Shown here: positions 10,701 to 24,289 of the stretch, piece after piece
How positions within the stretch are numbered: position 1 is the first letter of the stretch
Layout: each line of letters starts with the position of its first letter
Source: Paulownia fortunei
Taxonomy: Eukaryota; Streptophyta; Magnoliopsida; Lamiales; Paulowniaceae
Direction: 5' to 3'
Assembly: GCA_019321725.1 (NCBI GenBank)
Contig: CM033118.1
Location: 17,944,071-18,008,070, forward strand
Length of the DNA stretch: 64,000 bases
Program-made: the position numbers and the translations under genes
Notes under the pieces: generated by a model
Database searches by the model: none
What the model was told of the DNA's origin: nothing
Seen by the model: the letters and a program-made list of their open reading frames with translations, nothing else

Positions 10701-13500
10701 GATCTAAGTCCAAAACTTGTGTATTTCCACCACAAACTTGGCAAGTGATCCAAACTAAATTTTTAGTATCAAACGCTGAAATAAATGTCTTCAGTGTGGT
10801 CGTATGTAATCCAATATGATTCAATGTACTTGGGAGCATATGGGATCAGAGTCAAACAAAAGATATTCTAGCTTTGTTGATTTACTTTTGACAGCTATGC
10901 ATGTTACATGCATATTTTTAGATATTATATTCTTTATTATAAATTACTGTTTTATTTTGTATTTCATCGTTATAAATAAATATCAAATATATAAACTATT
11001 TTTTTTAAATAAATACTTAATTATGAATCATGTATATGTGTCACGTAAATATGCATTGAAACAAAAGATTCAAATAATATTTTAAAGCTTGGTGAGAACC
11101 TCAATGTTCTCATACAGTTAGTTTCGTTTACTTAGTTCAACTACTACTTTTCTAGGAAAAGAAGTACCATCTCTTGTATACCAATCTTTCAAATTGCAAA
11201 GAGTGCGCTGGATTTAGTATTATTTTTGGTGTTGTGAAAGAATATTTTGGAAATATATAATTTAGAAGAAGTATTGAAGAATATGGGGGGAATAGAAATA
11301 TGTTTGGATGAGTTATTGAAAAATAATAATGTGATGTATTTTTTTGGAAACACATTTGAATGAACTATTTTTTGAGTGACATTTTCTAATATAAATATTT
11401 TATTCGTAGAATTTTATTTAGCTAGTGATGTCACATCTATGGCTATAAACTGTTGTTGTTTGAATTTTTATCAAGTTTCATAAATGTGTTCAAACTTGAA
11501 CGAGTTTTATTCGAGTCGAACACAAATTAAACTCAAATAATTTGATCTTTTTATATATATTTTATTATTTTTTTACTAATCGAGTTAAGTTAACCGAGTT
11601 TTAAATTTTATCGAACGAAAAATATATTTAAACTTAATTTATTATATTAATGAATCGAGCTCAAATAAATTTTTAGCAATCGATTTTGAGTTGAGTATCG
11701 AATAACTTAATTTATTTTCTAACTATAGTCGCATCAAACTTTTGTTTTATTTTACTGTGTTGTTTTATTAAGAAAATGATTGTAAAATATATTTATACAC
11801 TGATGTAATAATTGTAATATATAAATATATATCGTAAATTCTTGTAATGATTGGGATATTTATATATTGAATTGATATAATGATTTGAAAACATATAAAG
11901 ATGAGGACTGGTTTTTAGAAAATAAAAACTTATTTTATGATGTTATGTGGGAAAAAATATCATTCCCTTAAAATATATTGGAAAGAAACTAATATGAACT
12001 CTAATTAGGCCTCGTCCCTTCCACAAAAATTAAGAAGAGAATCGCTCTATGAAATATAACCCAAAATTAATATCAGAATATTTATTCTTGATTTTTAACG
12101 AAATGTTAATACAATTGCGGAACTTATTTCAGAATAATTAATGGAAACCAAATATACTAAAAGCAGAGTCCATAACAATACATCAAAGGATATATCCTTT
12201 CTGGAATTAATATTAGAAAACTCTGATAAATTATACTTTGAATTACTAAATTTTGGAGTTTCAAATGTCAATTATACTATTTTATCGAGACCCTAAATAA
12301 TCCAAATAATGTGCAACACAGACTTTGAAATAGACCATAACGCATAAAGAAAATAATTCAACGAATGTGCAACACATTTTCTATCCATACTCAACATAGG
12401 GGGAAAAAATACTAAAAATGCATGTAAAAGTAAATTTTTTTACTAAAAATGCATACAAAAGAAAAAAATTCATCCTACAAAAAATACTAAAAATGCATGC
12501 AAATTGTAATTATCACGAATTTGAAAAGAATTGAAAATCATATACTTTACAAACACTATAAAGATTTACATGGAAAATTTAAAAGTAGTAGAAATTTACG
12601 TGGGCAGAGAGAAATTTATCCTCACTACTAACTTGCTGTATGATTTAAAAAAAAAATCATCTTTAAGAACAATAAACCATTCGAGACATTCGAACAATTT
12701 GAAGATTTTCCATCAAGAATTTCTCATAAATATTGTTAGTGAAAAACATAGGAGAGAGGTTGGAATGTGTTAGGATTTTTTTTGTGGTATTAGGTGTCCA
12801 TATAGAACTTGACAACCTTTTACATCCAACGCGTGTTGTTTCATTAAAAAGAAAAAACAAATTGGATCAAAAGTTGCAATATTTAATGAACATCTCTTCC
12901 AAGAAAACATCACTATCACTCACTAAAAGACGTGCCTTATAATTAATTTAATAAATATTCATATATTATTATAATAAAAAACTCGGACAATCCCCACATG
13001 AGGCCTTATGAGGGCATGAAACACTAAAACCACATATATGTCTTCCTTTTCCACATACTATTATTGGTTCATGCATTGAGATTGAGTGAGTTCACATACT
13101 CTTGTAATCGAAAATTATTTAGAACATAAATGAATTGCATGCAAAATCGTACATAACCCACTGGTATTTCTTGTTATGTCATGGAAATCTTTGCTTAGGT
13201 ATATATTTCATGAGAAATATGGATTATTTGTGTATAAATAAAAATATTCTTGACTTGAATTGGCATGGGTGGATTGCTTCCGGTACTCGAATATAATTCA
13301 CAAGTACATTAATAACAGGAAGAAAAACTTCTATGAGTCGTAATCAAGAAATGTGGGTTTAAATTATGAGTGATAGTACGTGGATTCATCCTAAGATATT
13401 GGGCGAAGTTGTCCAATATCATACTAGAATGGCTCGGGTAGGTTGTTGCCCAATAACAGGGCTTTTCTAATGAAAAAAGAAGGCTGGGAATGTACTTTCA
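10701..13500. other. Intergenic, no gene supported
   Basis: AT-rich. The stretch 11085-11160 weakly matches 4690-4780 of the duplicated block. About 11470-11760 carries an AT-rich repeat with 'cgagtt' motifs that recurs at about 16425-16660 ('aacacaaatcgagttaa' type). The short open frames at 12531-12942 on both strands have no domain I recognise and no supporting codon pattern. Confidence 0.5.
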
Positions 13501-13543
13501 TTCAAGGTTTTCTCAGATTTAGTCATTGACAACGGTTAAATGA

Positions 13544-13760
13544 TTGTTGCCAACAGTCAAAGATCGTTTCTTCCACTTCTTTTTTTTTTTTTTTTCATTT
13601 TTTCCCAATAAATACCCCTCTCACTCTTCATTTTTTCCCACACTTCACCTCTCAAATCTCAATTATCCAATTCTCAACTCTCAATTCTCTAATTTTCTAC
13701 TCTCAAATATTCATTCTCAGTTTTATATTTTATATTTTATACTAATTCAATTATTTCGCT
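13544..13760 (+). promoter_or_regulatory. Pyrimidine-rich leader upstream of the hAT pseudogene
   Basis: A C/T-rich tract with repeated CTCTCAA and CAATTCTC motifs about 100-300 bases before the first recognisable hAT codons. It resembles the untranslated leaders of plant hAT transposase genes. Function is inferred from position only. Confidence 0.35.
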
Positions 13761-13879
13761 AAATCATTTTTCATATATAATTTCCTTCATATTTAATTAT
13801 TCATTATTCAATTTTATATATTAAATTTTTATCATTTATCAAAAAATAGCTAGTTCAAACAACAGATGTAAGAGAAAGA

Positions 13880-15500
13880 TGTCTACTACCGACGAGCAAT
13901 CAAGACCCAATATCGATTATGAAGTTGAGATGAGTGATGAAGAGCAAACTCACTTATTTACTACTTAAGAAACAACAAGTGATGCTCATACTCGATCTAC
14001 CCTGTCTCTCAAATACTCTATTTTTATCAAATATTTTAATAAAGTGACACTTCCAAATAGAAAGATGTGAGCAAAGTGTAAATATTATTCGCAATCTTAC
14101 AAATTTCAATCCGGAGGCGATTATGAATCTTTAAGAAGATATGTGGAGAAGAAGCAACCGGTAGAATTTGCCATTAACCGTACCCAACCTCAAATGTTGT
14201 CGTTCACATCTTCCGATGCCGGTGGAAATAATGATCTTTCTTTATTTTAATATAATGATATTAGATATAGAGAAAATTTAGCTAATTTATTTCTATTGAA
14301 CATCTTAGTTTTAGTTTTGCAAATAAATATTTTTTTTATTGAATTAATTTAAACAACATATAATCCGATGACTAAAGATGTTCCACGAACCATACTAACA
14401 CGCCATGTAAAAAACAATATATAACAAAATTAAAAAAGAGTTAAAAAAGAAATATTAAACAATATAAATAATAAAATTTCTTTATGTAGTGATATTTAGA
14501 GTGACTATTGGCAAATACATTTATATATGAGTATTACATGTAATTAGATTGATGATTTTTGAATACTTCAAAAAAGATTACTTGCATTTAGAGTTTTTGA
14601 TGGTCTACACATTGCGGTAATATTTCACAAATTATATTTGTAATATTAGAAGAATATAATTTAGTTAATAATTTTTTTTGAATATCATTTGACAATGTTG
14701 TAGTTAATAATGCTAGTATTGATGATTTTAAAATTGTATGTGAACCATCAATTGGTGGTGATTTTTTTCATATTAGATGTATATGTCATATTTTAAATTT
14801 ATATATACAAGATAGTTTAAAAGCTTTAGATAATCAACTTAAACCAATTAAACAAGCATTTTCTTATTTATGGACACATCCACATATTAATAAATAATTA
14901 TTTAGATTTTGTAAAGCCAATTGTATGAGGTCTAAATTTTTTTCGCAGAATGTTCCAATCTGTTAGAATTTCACATATTGATTATTAGAAAAATCTATCA
15001 ACTATCAATATTTATTATGTCAATTTTTTTTACAAACTGTTACGAATCTTTTTCATTTATATCCACGTCATTGGACAATATGTGAAAAAATTTATAATAT
15101 TTTAAAAAATATATTAAATGATGATACTTTACAATTATCTAGTATTTATTCTCCAATTTCTCATTTAGTATTATTAAATTAATGTAATATTGCATCAATT
15201 TTAAATGAAGACATTCACTGCAAAGATGAAAATTTAGTAAATTGTGTTTTATCAATGCAGTTGAAATCGAAAAAATATTTTTTTAAAATTTCAAATATTA
15301 ATTTAATTGTTATTGTTTTTTTTATCATAGACTTAAATTAGATGGTTTACAACACATGTTAAGAATTTATTACAAAACTTTAAAACATTATGAAAATGAT
15401 TATACTCTAGATATAAGAAATATTATATTTAAAATTAGAACACTTTTAAATAAAATTTATAATGAATATAGTTCTAAATATGACTCATAATCAACTCAAG
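13880..15500 (+). pseudogene. hAT-superfamily transposase, heavily decayed
   Basis: Conceptual translation in several frames gives hAT landmarks in the usual order. A BED zinc finger comes first at about 14020-14170 (KVTLPNRKM, a stop, AKCKYYSQSYKF, then GGDYESLRRYVEKK). Next is DNVVVNNASIDDFK with FHIRCICHILNLYIQD at about 14690-14815, the region of the catalytic core before the insertion domain. A PICxNFTYxLLEKSINY motif follows at about 14955-15000, then helical segments to about 15480 (IIFKIRTLLNKIYNEYSSKY). There are many stops and frameshifts, and the C-terminal hATC dimerisation domain is not recognisable. Intact relatives are roughly 650-700 residues. It is a dead element related to plant Ac/Tip-like hAT transposons. 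Confidence 0.8.
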
Positions 15501-16320
15501 TTGATATACATAGAACTAGTAATAGTAGTAGTAGTAGTTATAAGTTTACGACAATAAAAATTTTACTTAGGGAATGGACTAAACGTCCTCGAGAGAAAAA
15601 TCAAGAGGAGGACACGGACGGAACAACAACGGGAACGAATGGGAGTAATTGAGTCATGCCACTCCATAAGGTAAGAAGAGTTAAAAGACAAGAGAGCTAC
15701 ATGGGCTTTAATTTCTCTATACCCTAAGAAGATACGTATACAACTTAAATTTAAGTTCAAACTTTTTTTTATTTTTAAAATGGTTTTTAATTATATAATT
15801 TAAAATTTAGTTAATAATGTTTTTTCAAATTTAAGGGCAATTTTTTTATTGAAATTTAAGTTTAAACTTTAAGTTTTTAAGTTGAGAATCTTTTTTAAGT
15901 TTTTTAAATTTATTATAATTAGAATATTTGATACTTTAAATTTTATTTAACATTTTTTTGTTTCAAATTTAAGTTAAAGATTTTTCATTAAGTTCAAAAA
16001 TTAACAATATTTTTTTAAAAAAAATTAAGTTAAAAAACTTTCATTCAAAATTAAGTTTAAGATTTCAAGCCCTTGTTTTTATTTTATAAACGTTCTAATT
16101 TCATAAAATTAATGGTTAGTTAAAAAATTATAATTTTCTAAAATATTAGTCAAAATTAAAAAAAAATAAAAAATTCAAGGGTCGGACCCGGAATCGAAAC
16201 CAGCGATTAACCTAAACTGTATCTAGAACTGGCCCGACCAGCATTACCGATTACAACTAAGGGTTGAAATTTTTCCAAATCATAGGACCGACGATTTCTA
16301 AATCATGGTCAGGTCTATGT
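15501..16320. mobile_element. Probable 3' noncoding part of the hAT element
   Basis: T-rich sequence followed by a short GC-richer stretch (16165-16250, 'gtcggacccggaatcg' and 'aactggcccgacc') like the subterminal regions of Ac-type plant hAT elements. Terminal inverted repeats were not established. Confidence 0.3.
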
Positions 16321-19300
16321 AGACCTATGTATATATGAATAAAAAACCTAGGTTTTCAACTTCAACTAAGCCAAACCTCATCACTTCACTTCCTTTCCTT
16401 GTTGAATAATCAAAGTGAATAAGTGGTGTAAACGAATTGAGTCGAGTCAATTACGTCACTTATTTTAGTTTTAATTGAACTTTAAAAATTATATTTGAAT
16501 TTAATTTGATATTTAATAGAATCGAGTTTGAACGAGCTTATGTCGAGTTGAACACAAATCGAGTTAAAGTAACGTGATCTTTTTTTACATATTTTATAAT
16601 TTTCTTATTAATCGAGTCGAACTTGAGCGGATGTTATCAAACAGAAAAACATGGCTGTACTTAATAACCTAGTTACCTCATGCAAGACTTAAGATAAAAG
16701 AAAACATAGAAAAGGGTTCATATAACTTGATCATTCCTATTCTAAATGCGACTAAAATCTCAACCAATCGAAAGAGAGAACGTGAAGCCCTCCAACAAAA
16801 TATCAAATGATTGAAGAGAATTTCCTAATGGAGAAACACAACATTCCCTGTTGCATGGACAAACAACCTAAACATTTCCTAGCAAAAAAGCAGGCATTGT
16901 CTCTAAAGAAAGCAAAGCCTACTCAGTAGTGAAGGGAGTATTGCGATTGGGTGATGAGAAATAAATCTTGAAAGTGCATGAACAAATGGGGTTTGAAGCT
17001 ACAGGTAAATCTTTCTGGTATTTAATAAAGAAATAAACTGTTGGCATGAAATGGCAACCTTTTTAATAAATGCAGCTGACCTTTTTACAGAAAGGTGGCT
17101 CTTGAATGGTCCTGTATACGGGCATTACCCCATGGGATAAGTTTAAAAAAGTAGGTCATTTTAAGTGAGTTCATATGGCTAGATTTTGTGCATCACTTTT
17201 TTAAGGAGAAAATTCAGCAGAAAAGCAATTAAGGCACTGCAGGGATTCAGTCTTTCTTTAGTTTACTTGGTGGGTACAAGGACATGGAGTTAGGTGGGGA
17301 AAATTTACTTCATGTAGGTAAGGACCTCCTCCCATGACCACAAGTCCATGACCCTTTTGGTCATATCCAAAATGGGTCGTTCATAATAAATTTGGATAGG
17401 ATGTATATTACAGATCAATTGAAGATCAATTGAAGAACAGAACATGTATATTACAGATCAATTGAAGAACAGAACGTCGCCTTCTTCTCTTTGCCCATGA
17501 ACATTTTGTTTGAACGTGAAATTTGTAGCTGAAAATACAATTATCCTTGAATTTGATGGACAAGGCAATTTTTTATGTTAGATCTTGAAATAACTGTCAT
17601 TTATATTCGTTTTGATAAAATATTAGCATAAATTACTTGTTATTGTATATTTTTTGTCATTTGTTCCAATTTATATTTCACATCAAATGTATATATTCCA
17701 CAACCAAGTGATTATTTTAAAAAATATTTTATACACTTGATATTTATTTTATTTTAAAATAAAAGATTTTTGTGAGTGTATAGTATGCAATGCATACATA
17801 TGCAAATTAATACCACCTAAATTGGATTTATGGTTAGTGTTATTAACTAACTACTCAAATAATCATTTTGGCAATGCAACATCAAATATTTAAGTTTTCA
17901 AATATTATTATGACAAAAATGTACAGCATAAATACTACGTTCTGAATATTTATGATATCAAAAACTTTAAAGAACCAATTTCATAAATTAGTCAGATGAT
18001 AAAACAGTTTAACTTTGTGGTATAGAAATTTGAAAATCAAAATTTGGATAAAAAGGTCAGCATTAAAGATTTAGCTCGACTCATTTTGTGCTTATACTAA
18101 AAACATTTCTGATCTGCATCAGTTTAGGATCCAATCAGATTCGGTCAAAACTTTCAACAAGATGATCCAGTTGGCCCTACCCGTATTCGTAGTACAACCA
18201 CTATACACATGTAAGCATTATTGGAAAAAATTTCCTAAGATCAATAACTTCAGCGTTTTTCTATTTATTTGTGTATCAAAGATTGCAATATAAAATATGA
18301 CCCGATAGTTGGCCAATCGCTTCGAAGTTAAGACCATCTGATCCCGAATCATTTCAGTCTAACTTTATGTTTCCTGGCTTAGGCCATTTTGATTTTTTCT
18401 GTTGGTTAAAACATAATTAGCCAACAAAATTGAATTTCAGCTTTGGCATTAGGTTCAAAATCTAACTAGCATCTAAAAATACATAGAACCACTTTTACGA
18501 GCCTAATTAGGCCCAACTCAAATGGAATCAGATGAACCCACAATACATGCAATTACAAGGTACTGGTTTATTAAAAAAAAAATTACTTTCTTCAAGAGTG
18601 AATAATAAACGTACTCATTAAGACTGAAAGTCGTAACATTCACTTGTTGAGAATTGATTCATTGCCTCTAAACATGTATTTAATTTGGTAGAGAACCTTT
18701 CATAAAAAGCGAAATTTTAAAATGCCAAATTTCTCTCTTTTTTGTTCTGTAACTAATGAACACCGATCATCAACGTAGCTCTCACGTAAACATTGTGCAA
18801 ATTACAATCATCGACAGTCTAGCATGAGATGACCAAGCATAAATATAGCCAAAAATAACTTGCCGGTCAAAAATACTATATATAACATGAGTATTAAGCT
18901 CACCGGCAAGTCATTGTTTTATTATGTTTATGAAATCGAATTCGAATGAACTTTTAGTAATTGATATGTTTTATTGATTGTTGTATCATAGAAGATGATG
19001 AATTGGCGAAAAAGGTTGCAGTTGGATATTTCTCCAAAACCGCAATTTGCATTATATATCACACATGTATTTTTCAGTTTAAAGACATTTCTCCGAAACC
19101 GCAGCCAACTTGAAAAAGCGATCATGTTGAAGAAATTTCAATCTCTGAACTTCAGACTGAATACATCAAAATTGTCATCATCATCCAATGTATATATTCT
19201 CTTTATGGCCTTGCCGGGAGTTAACATTAGGGACTTATAACTTTGGACAAAGTATTCATGAAATGTTTCTGTGTTTTCAACTTTTTTTGTAGTGAATATC

Positions 19301-19391
19301 CACAAAATCGATCGATCAATCATCCAGAACGGAGACTCTTGATTAGCTATTGTCATGAAACTCTTGATATAGTTTTATGTAAAGATTTAGG
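16321..19391. other. Intergenic, no gene supported
   Basis: About 3 kb without a recognisable domain. Notable points are a repeat at 16425-16660 related to 11470-11760, a short direct duplication at 17400-17475 (ATGTATATTACAGATCAATT occurs twice), and an inverted repeat at 18858-18911. The small open frames at 18928-19356 on both strands overlap each other and look random. Confidence 0.45.
18858..18911. repeat. Perfect 10-bp inverted repeat with a 34-base loop
   Basis: ACTTGCCGGT (18858-18867) is exactly complementary to ACCGGCAAGT (18902-18911). The stem is GC-rich within AT-rich flanks. No gene lies next to it, so a role in RNA or as a binding site is only possible, not shown. Confidence 0.6.
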
Positions 19392-21074
19392 TAGTTGATG
19401 AGTGGATTTTATATTCATTAATTGAGTGTCATTTGATTAGCTTTTTGATTAGTTTATGATTATTTATGTTACTTTTTATGTATTTAATTTGAAATATTAT
19501 AGGTAATACAAAAATGAGAAGAAAATGGAAAGGAACATAAAACTTGATTAAAATTTAGAATAGTTTGCTTTTTGTTGCTATTGAGGGCAGTGTTCGTATT
19601 TCAATCACAACTTTTTGTTCCAATATCATTTTGACTTTTTTCTTAAACCATTGGAAAGTCACGAGATATATATATAACTTCTATGTTTATCACAAAATCC
19701 AATTCATTTGATTTCAATATGAAAAATTTGGTAAAAAGTCTGCACTTGACCAAAACTTTCTGGTTTGATACATCTGAGTATTTCAAGCATAACTCTTCCC
19801 ACAGATTTTATATTGAGTTGATTCAAGTGTCTATCAAAAGCCAAGATATAGAGGTACAATTCATATGAGATATCAAAAGCCAATTTAGCCTATAAAATAG
19901 TGAAACAATAGTTGAAAGATACTACAAGTGCAATAGAAATCAAATTTGGACAGCAAGAGCAGCGCCTAGGCACTGCATTGTTTGTCTAGGACAGAATGTG
20001 CAATGCCTAGGCAATCAGCACCTAGGCGTTGCCCTTACTGGACTGCAGTGCGCTGCAGTACTTAGGCGCTGCCTAGCGGATGACTAAGGGGAAAATGGTA
20101 TTTTTTGCTCTCTTTAAGACATCTCCCATTTGATTTTTAATATCCCAAGAGCCTCCATTTCAGATTGGAGGAGAGGGAGAGAAGAGGAAAGGGAGAGAAG
20201 GGGAGAGGGAGCCAAGAAAGAAGAAGGAAGAAGATAAGAAGATGAGTGATTTCTTCCAAGAGTTGAGAAGAAGACATCTACAAGGGGAAGAAACTCATCC
20301 TACTTTCAAGTTTTATTTCATTTTCTTCTTTCTCTCATTAATTATGTGTATGAATATTGTTCATTTATCTTTTATTTTTACCATCATGAACTAATTTATT
20401 TTTCTAGAGTTGTGATGTAATTTAATTATGATGTTTTGAATATTTGTATCAATTTAAATCTAAATTTATCTTCAAGTTGAGTTTTATACATTGTTCTTAA
20501 TGTTTCAATTACTTGGCCACTAATTGAATGATTTGTTAATTATATTGACTCAGAGATGATATATGTATCTAGTTCTATGTGTAGAAAACTATAAATCGCA
20601 TATGAGATAGGAATATACTTACATGGTTTGTGTAATCTTGTTGGAGATCTATAAAATCTAGTAAATTGTTGATTGTTGTAATTCAGATAGTAATATAGTG
20701 GGTTAACAATTTATGATATTTTCATTAGACATTGGGAGAGGCTAGTGGATAATTTAGGGATTCTCGACTATCACTTGGGAAATAAATTGAGATTGATGTG
20801 ATCAATTATTCAATTCGGATTAATTATGGTGAAATCATAATCCTAGACTTTTCAGTTAGTGAATTTTATCTTTAAATGATTTCTATCATTAATTTAGTTT
20901 AGTTGAATTTAGTTTATAAACAAAAACACAAAAATGCATTTATTCAAATAAAATTAGACTTAACATAATTTCGTTACTTAATAATTCAACAATTCTCGTG
21001 AGAACGATAACTTATTCATTACTTTATTACTTATATACGATAACGTACACTTGCGTTTACAAATTTTCTCAATA
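19392..21074 (+). mobile_element. LTR of the Athila-like family, copy a
   Basis: Homologous in full to the reverse complement of 30558-32175 and in part to 29975-30557 plus 32176-32545 and to 60510-61549. It starts TAGTTGATGAGTGG (family start TGTTGAGTTGG) and ends in the shared GATAACGTACACTTGCG motif near 21039-21060. The middle carries CCTAGG-centred motifs (19966-20090) and a purine-rich tract (20165-20250). No internal coding region adjoins it, so it is probably a solo LTR. A target duplication could not be seen. Confidence 0.7.
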
Positions 21075-21573
21075 ATAGTATATCTCCAAAATAAAGTTTC
21101 TTAAACCATTATATTGAAAGAAAATATTGAGTAACTTTGTCCAATATACATATATAACGGACTTTTGTGGCATTTTCAATTAAACTTAGATGAAATGATC
21201 CATATACCCTTTGTCCAATATACAAAGATTTTCTTTATGATATGTTCATTTATAACAACCTTCCATGAGTTTGAGGTTTGTCCAAAATAGATCTATAGTA
21301 GTTTATTAAAAAAAAACATAGATATACTCTATGTATCTGAAGGCACTTTTATCCTTCAATTACTCATACAACATGTGTACTCACATGTTTGAATATAAGT
21401 TTAGGGGTTAATTGCACTTTGGATCCTGTAGCTTTTGGGTCCATGAAATTTTACTCAAAATAGTCCCGTTAAACATTTATGTTGTTGCGAATTTAGTCGT
21501 TCTGTTAGATTGGTCGCTAGATAACTGATTTGGCCTTTAGCCATCAATTGGGGGGAAAAAGTAGGCAACATGG
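21075..21573. other. Left part of spacer block S1
   Basis: From about 21240 ('ttataacaaccttcca') this matches 47100-47340. The match continues after the solo LTR at 24290. The last five bases, CATGG (21569-21573), are the target duplication of that LTR. Confidence 0.7.
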
Positions 21574-22123
21574 TGTAATACCCGAGTCTCGCGCTATTCA
21601 CCTGACCAATATAGTTTATGCATTTCATGCTACGTATATGTCATTTGTATTTTTAATTGATATTTCATAATGCACTATATTTTATATGACATTTTTAATA
21701 ATTAAACTTTTGAAGTTGTTACCGATATTGGTTTCCAAAATTTTTAACCTAATTGGTTGAGTTGGTACTAAAATACGAGAATTTAGGTGTCAACTATCAG
21801 ATACCATTACGATACACGTAAGTGAAAGATGGCATCGTTGTGTTTATCGATGTAAGATAAACTATGCAAATAAATTAATTAAGGAGAAAATAGTGATAGT
21901 AATGGTAATAATAATAATAAAACAAAATAAGGACATTATCATATTAATTATGAGGGTATAAATTCTTACTAGAAAATAAATTTGGGGTTTATAAATAAAT
22001 ATCAAAATATTATGTATTAATTATATATATATATATATATATAAATAAATATAATATATTTATATAGATGTATGAAATATATATAGATATAAGTATATCT
22101 GCGTAGTATAATAAAATAATACC

Positions 22124-22156
<33 letters not shown>

Positions 22157-24070
22157 TGTATACAGGTGTATAACTTATGTTTAAGATAAGCATATATTAT
22201 ATATTAGAATGTTAGTTTCTATATACATATATGTATACACGTGTATAGTGTATAGTAATAGTTATAATATATTACACATATGTTATAATATATTACATTA
22301 TATTAAGGATAAGTATACATATGTTATAATATTATATTAAGTTTTCTTAATAACTAAGTAATAGTTAAGATATTAAAACAAGATATTATACATATGTTAT
22401 AATATATTATACTAGGTTATAATATATTATATTATATTAAGGATAAGTATACATATGTTATAATATTATATTAGATTTTCTTAATAGTTAAGATATTAAA
22501 ACACCACACACACACACACGTTCACGACAGCAAAGGAAAGGAGAAGAGAAGAAAGAAAAAAGAAAGGAAAAGAAGAAGGGAGAAAGAAAGAACAAATTTC
22601 AACCGTAGAAATTTGAGGAAATTTTGGGTAAGTCCCTTCTTATTTTTGTACAGATAAAATATATATTTATGCTGTTTATTTCTAATTTGAAAGAAAGTTT
22701 TTTTTTTATCCAAATTAATTAGTTATCTACCTGTTAATATACACCTTTAATTCAAAATTAGTTACAAAGATTCGATTTTATTATCTTGTATTAATTGAAT
22801 GACAGAGTTAATTAAATTGAGGGATTGGTTACAGGATTATAACATATCAATTACATAATATTAGAATAAATTCAAGATGAGAAATTAAAGTATCTAAAAG
22901 GTTCTGATTGGGGTGAAGTATAAAATTTTAAGATTTGATTGTTACTTAATTAAATTTAAGATTTAAGATCCCTTATGAGATTTGATATAGAAACCTATTG
23001 ATTAAGAATGAAAATTAATACATTATACTTTTACAGGCTGCCTTATATCTAAGGTTAGAGAGGAGAATCTTGTTAAGCTTCAGTAGGATATCAAAGGTGA
23101 ATGGTAAGTGAAAATCCATTTGCAACTACAATGTATGGACATAGTATTTTATGCATTATCTATATTAAATGTGATCCGTATGTCTTGATGTGTGTATTGT
23201 GAGTATTTTACATACCTTATAGTGCATATGTTGATTGAATGATGGGACATAGAATCAATTGTGTCATTGGACATGCCATTCATTAGCATTTACACGTGCA
23301 TGCATAACACGTGCTCATAGTTGAGGTTTTCGGCACGCATGATATTATTTTCAGAAAGAAAATATTTTGGTTGGCCACTACTAGTGTACCGAGGCCCATG
23401 TGTGGCTTATTTATATGATATTTGGGGCGCCGCGAGTATTACTTCTCGAAGGATCATAGAGGTTGACAGGGGGTGTGCCTCTGATGGTCACGAGAGGGTG
23501 GATCACTTGACTGTGCCCTTATCGACGCCGCTGGTGGGAAGACTTTTGGAGGGTCACAGGGGAAGACAGGGGGTGGACCTCTGGTGATCCCAGGAGATGG
23601 CCCTAGACTGTGTCGATCTATTTATGGCCATGTGATTATTGATATTGTTGAGAGCTCTATCCGGTATATAGTAGGTGGGCCAAGGGCCCAGTGATGGAAA
23701 ATGATTTTGAATGAAATGATTTTGATGCATGAGTTCGCATTCTTATCATGATTTCATAGAAATGCATTGCATTTATGTTGGATTATTCTTCAGCATGCAT
23801 GATTTTCATTTACTGAGCATTAGCTCACGTAGTTCATTCATTGTAGGTGAGTTTGATGATACTTGAAGTCACTGACTTACTGAGCGAGCGGCTGGAGCTC
23901 CTACAGGTTCTGAAGATCAGTGTACATGGATGACGACCTGTTGGGCTGGTTGTTAACTTATTTGATTTTGGAGTTTATTGTATTATGTTTTGGGATTTGT
24001 ATTGTGTGTTACTTTTAAAACCTTTCTGTACATGGGTATGTAAATATTATGGTTGTTATGGGTCCTCTAC

Positions 24071-24151
<81 letters not shown>

Positions 24152-24289
24152 TTTGTGAGTGAGAAAAATAGTTTATTATTTATTATACTGTTACAGGAAA
24201 AAAAAAATTTGTACATGCACACAGGATTTATTATGTCAAAATTATTATATCTATAAATATATATATGTGTGTAGTATTGGGGTGTTACA
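21574..24289 (+). mobile_element. Solo LTR of a Ty3/gypsy-type element
   Basis: It starts TGTAATACCCGAGTC and ends GGGGTGTTACA, the TG...CA ends with the complementary TGTAAYACCC/GGGTGTTACA found in many plant gypsy (chromovirus) LTRs. The flanks are an exact 5-bp target duplication, CATGG at 21569-21573 and 24290-24294. Length is 2716 bases. It contains long TA-rich tracts (22020-22170, 24074-24148), a (CA)n run at 22503-22519 and a GC-richer part at 23320-23600. There are no gag or pol sequences, so it is a solo LTR left by recombination between two LTRs. The orientation is not certain without the lost interior. Confidence 0.9.

Noticed and set aside
23321..23587. GC-richer 88-codon open frame
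   Set aside because: It lies inside the solo LTR and has no gag or pol similarity.
24074..24148. Long TA tract as a replication or matrix-attachment element
   Set aside because: Simple-sequence repeat inside a solo LTR; no other supporting signal.
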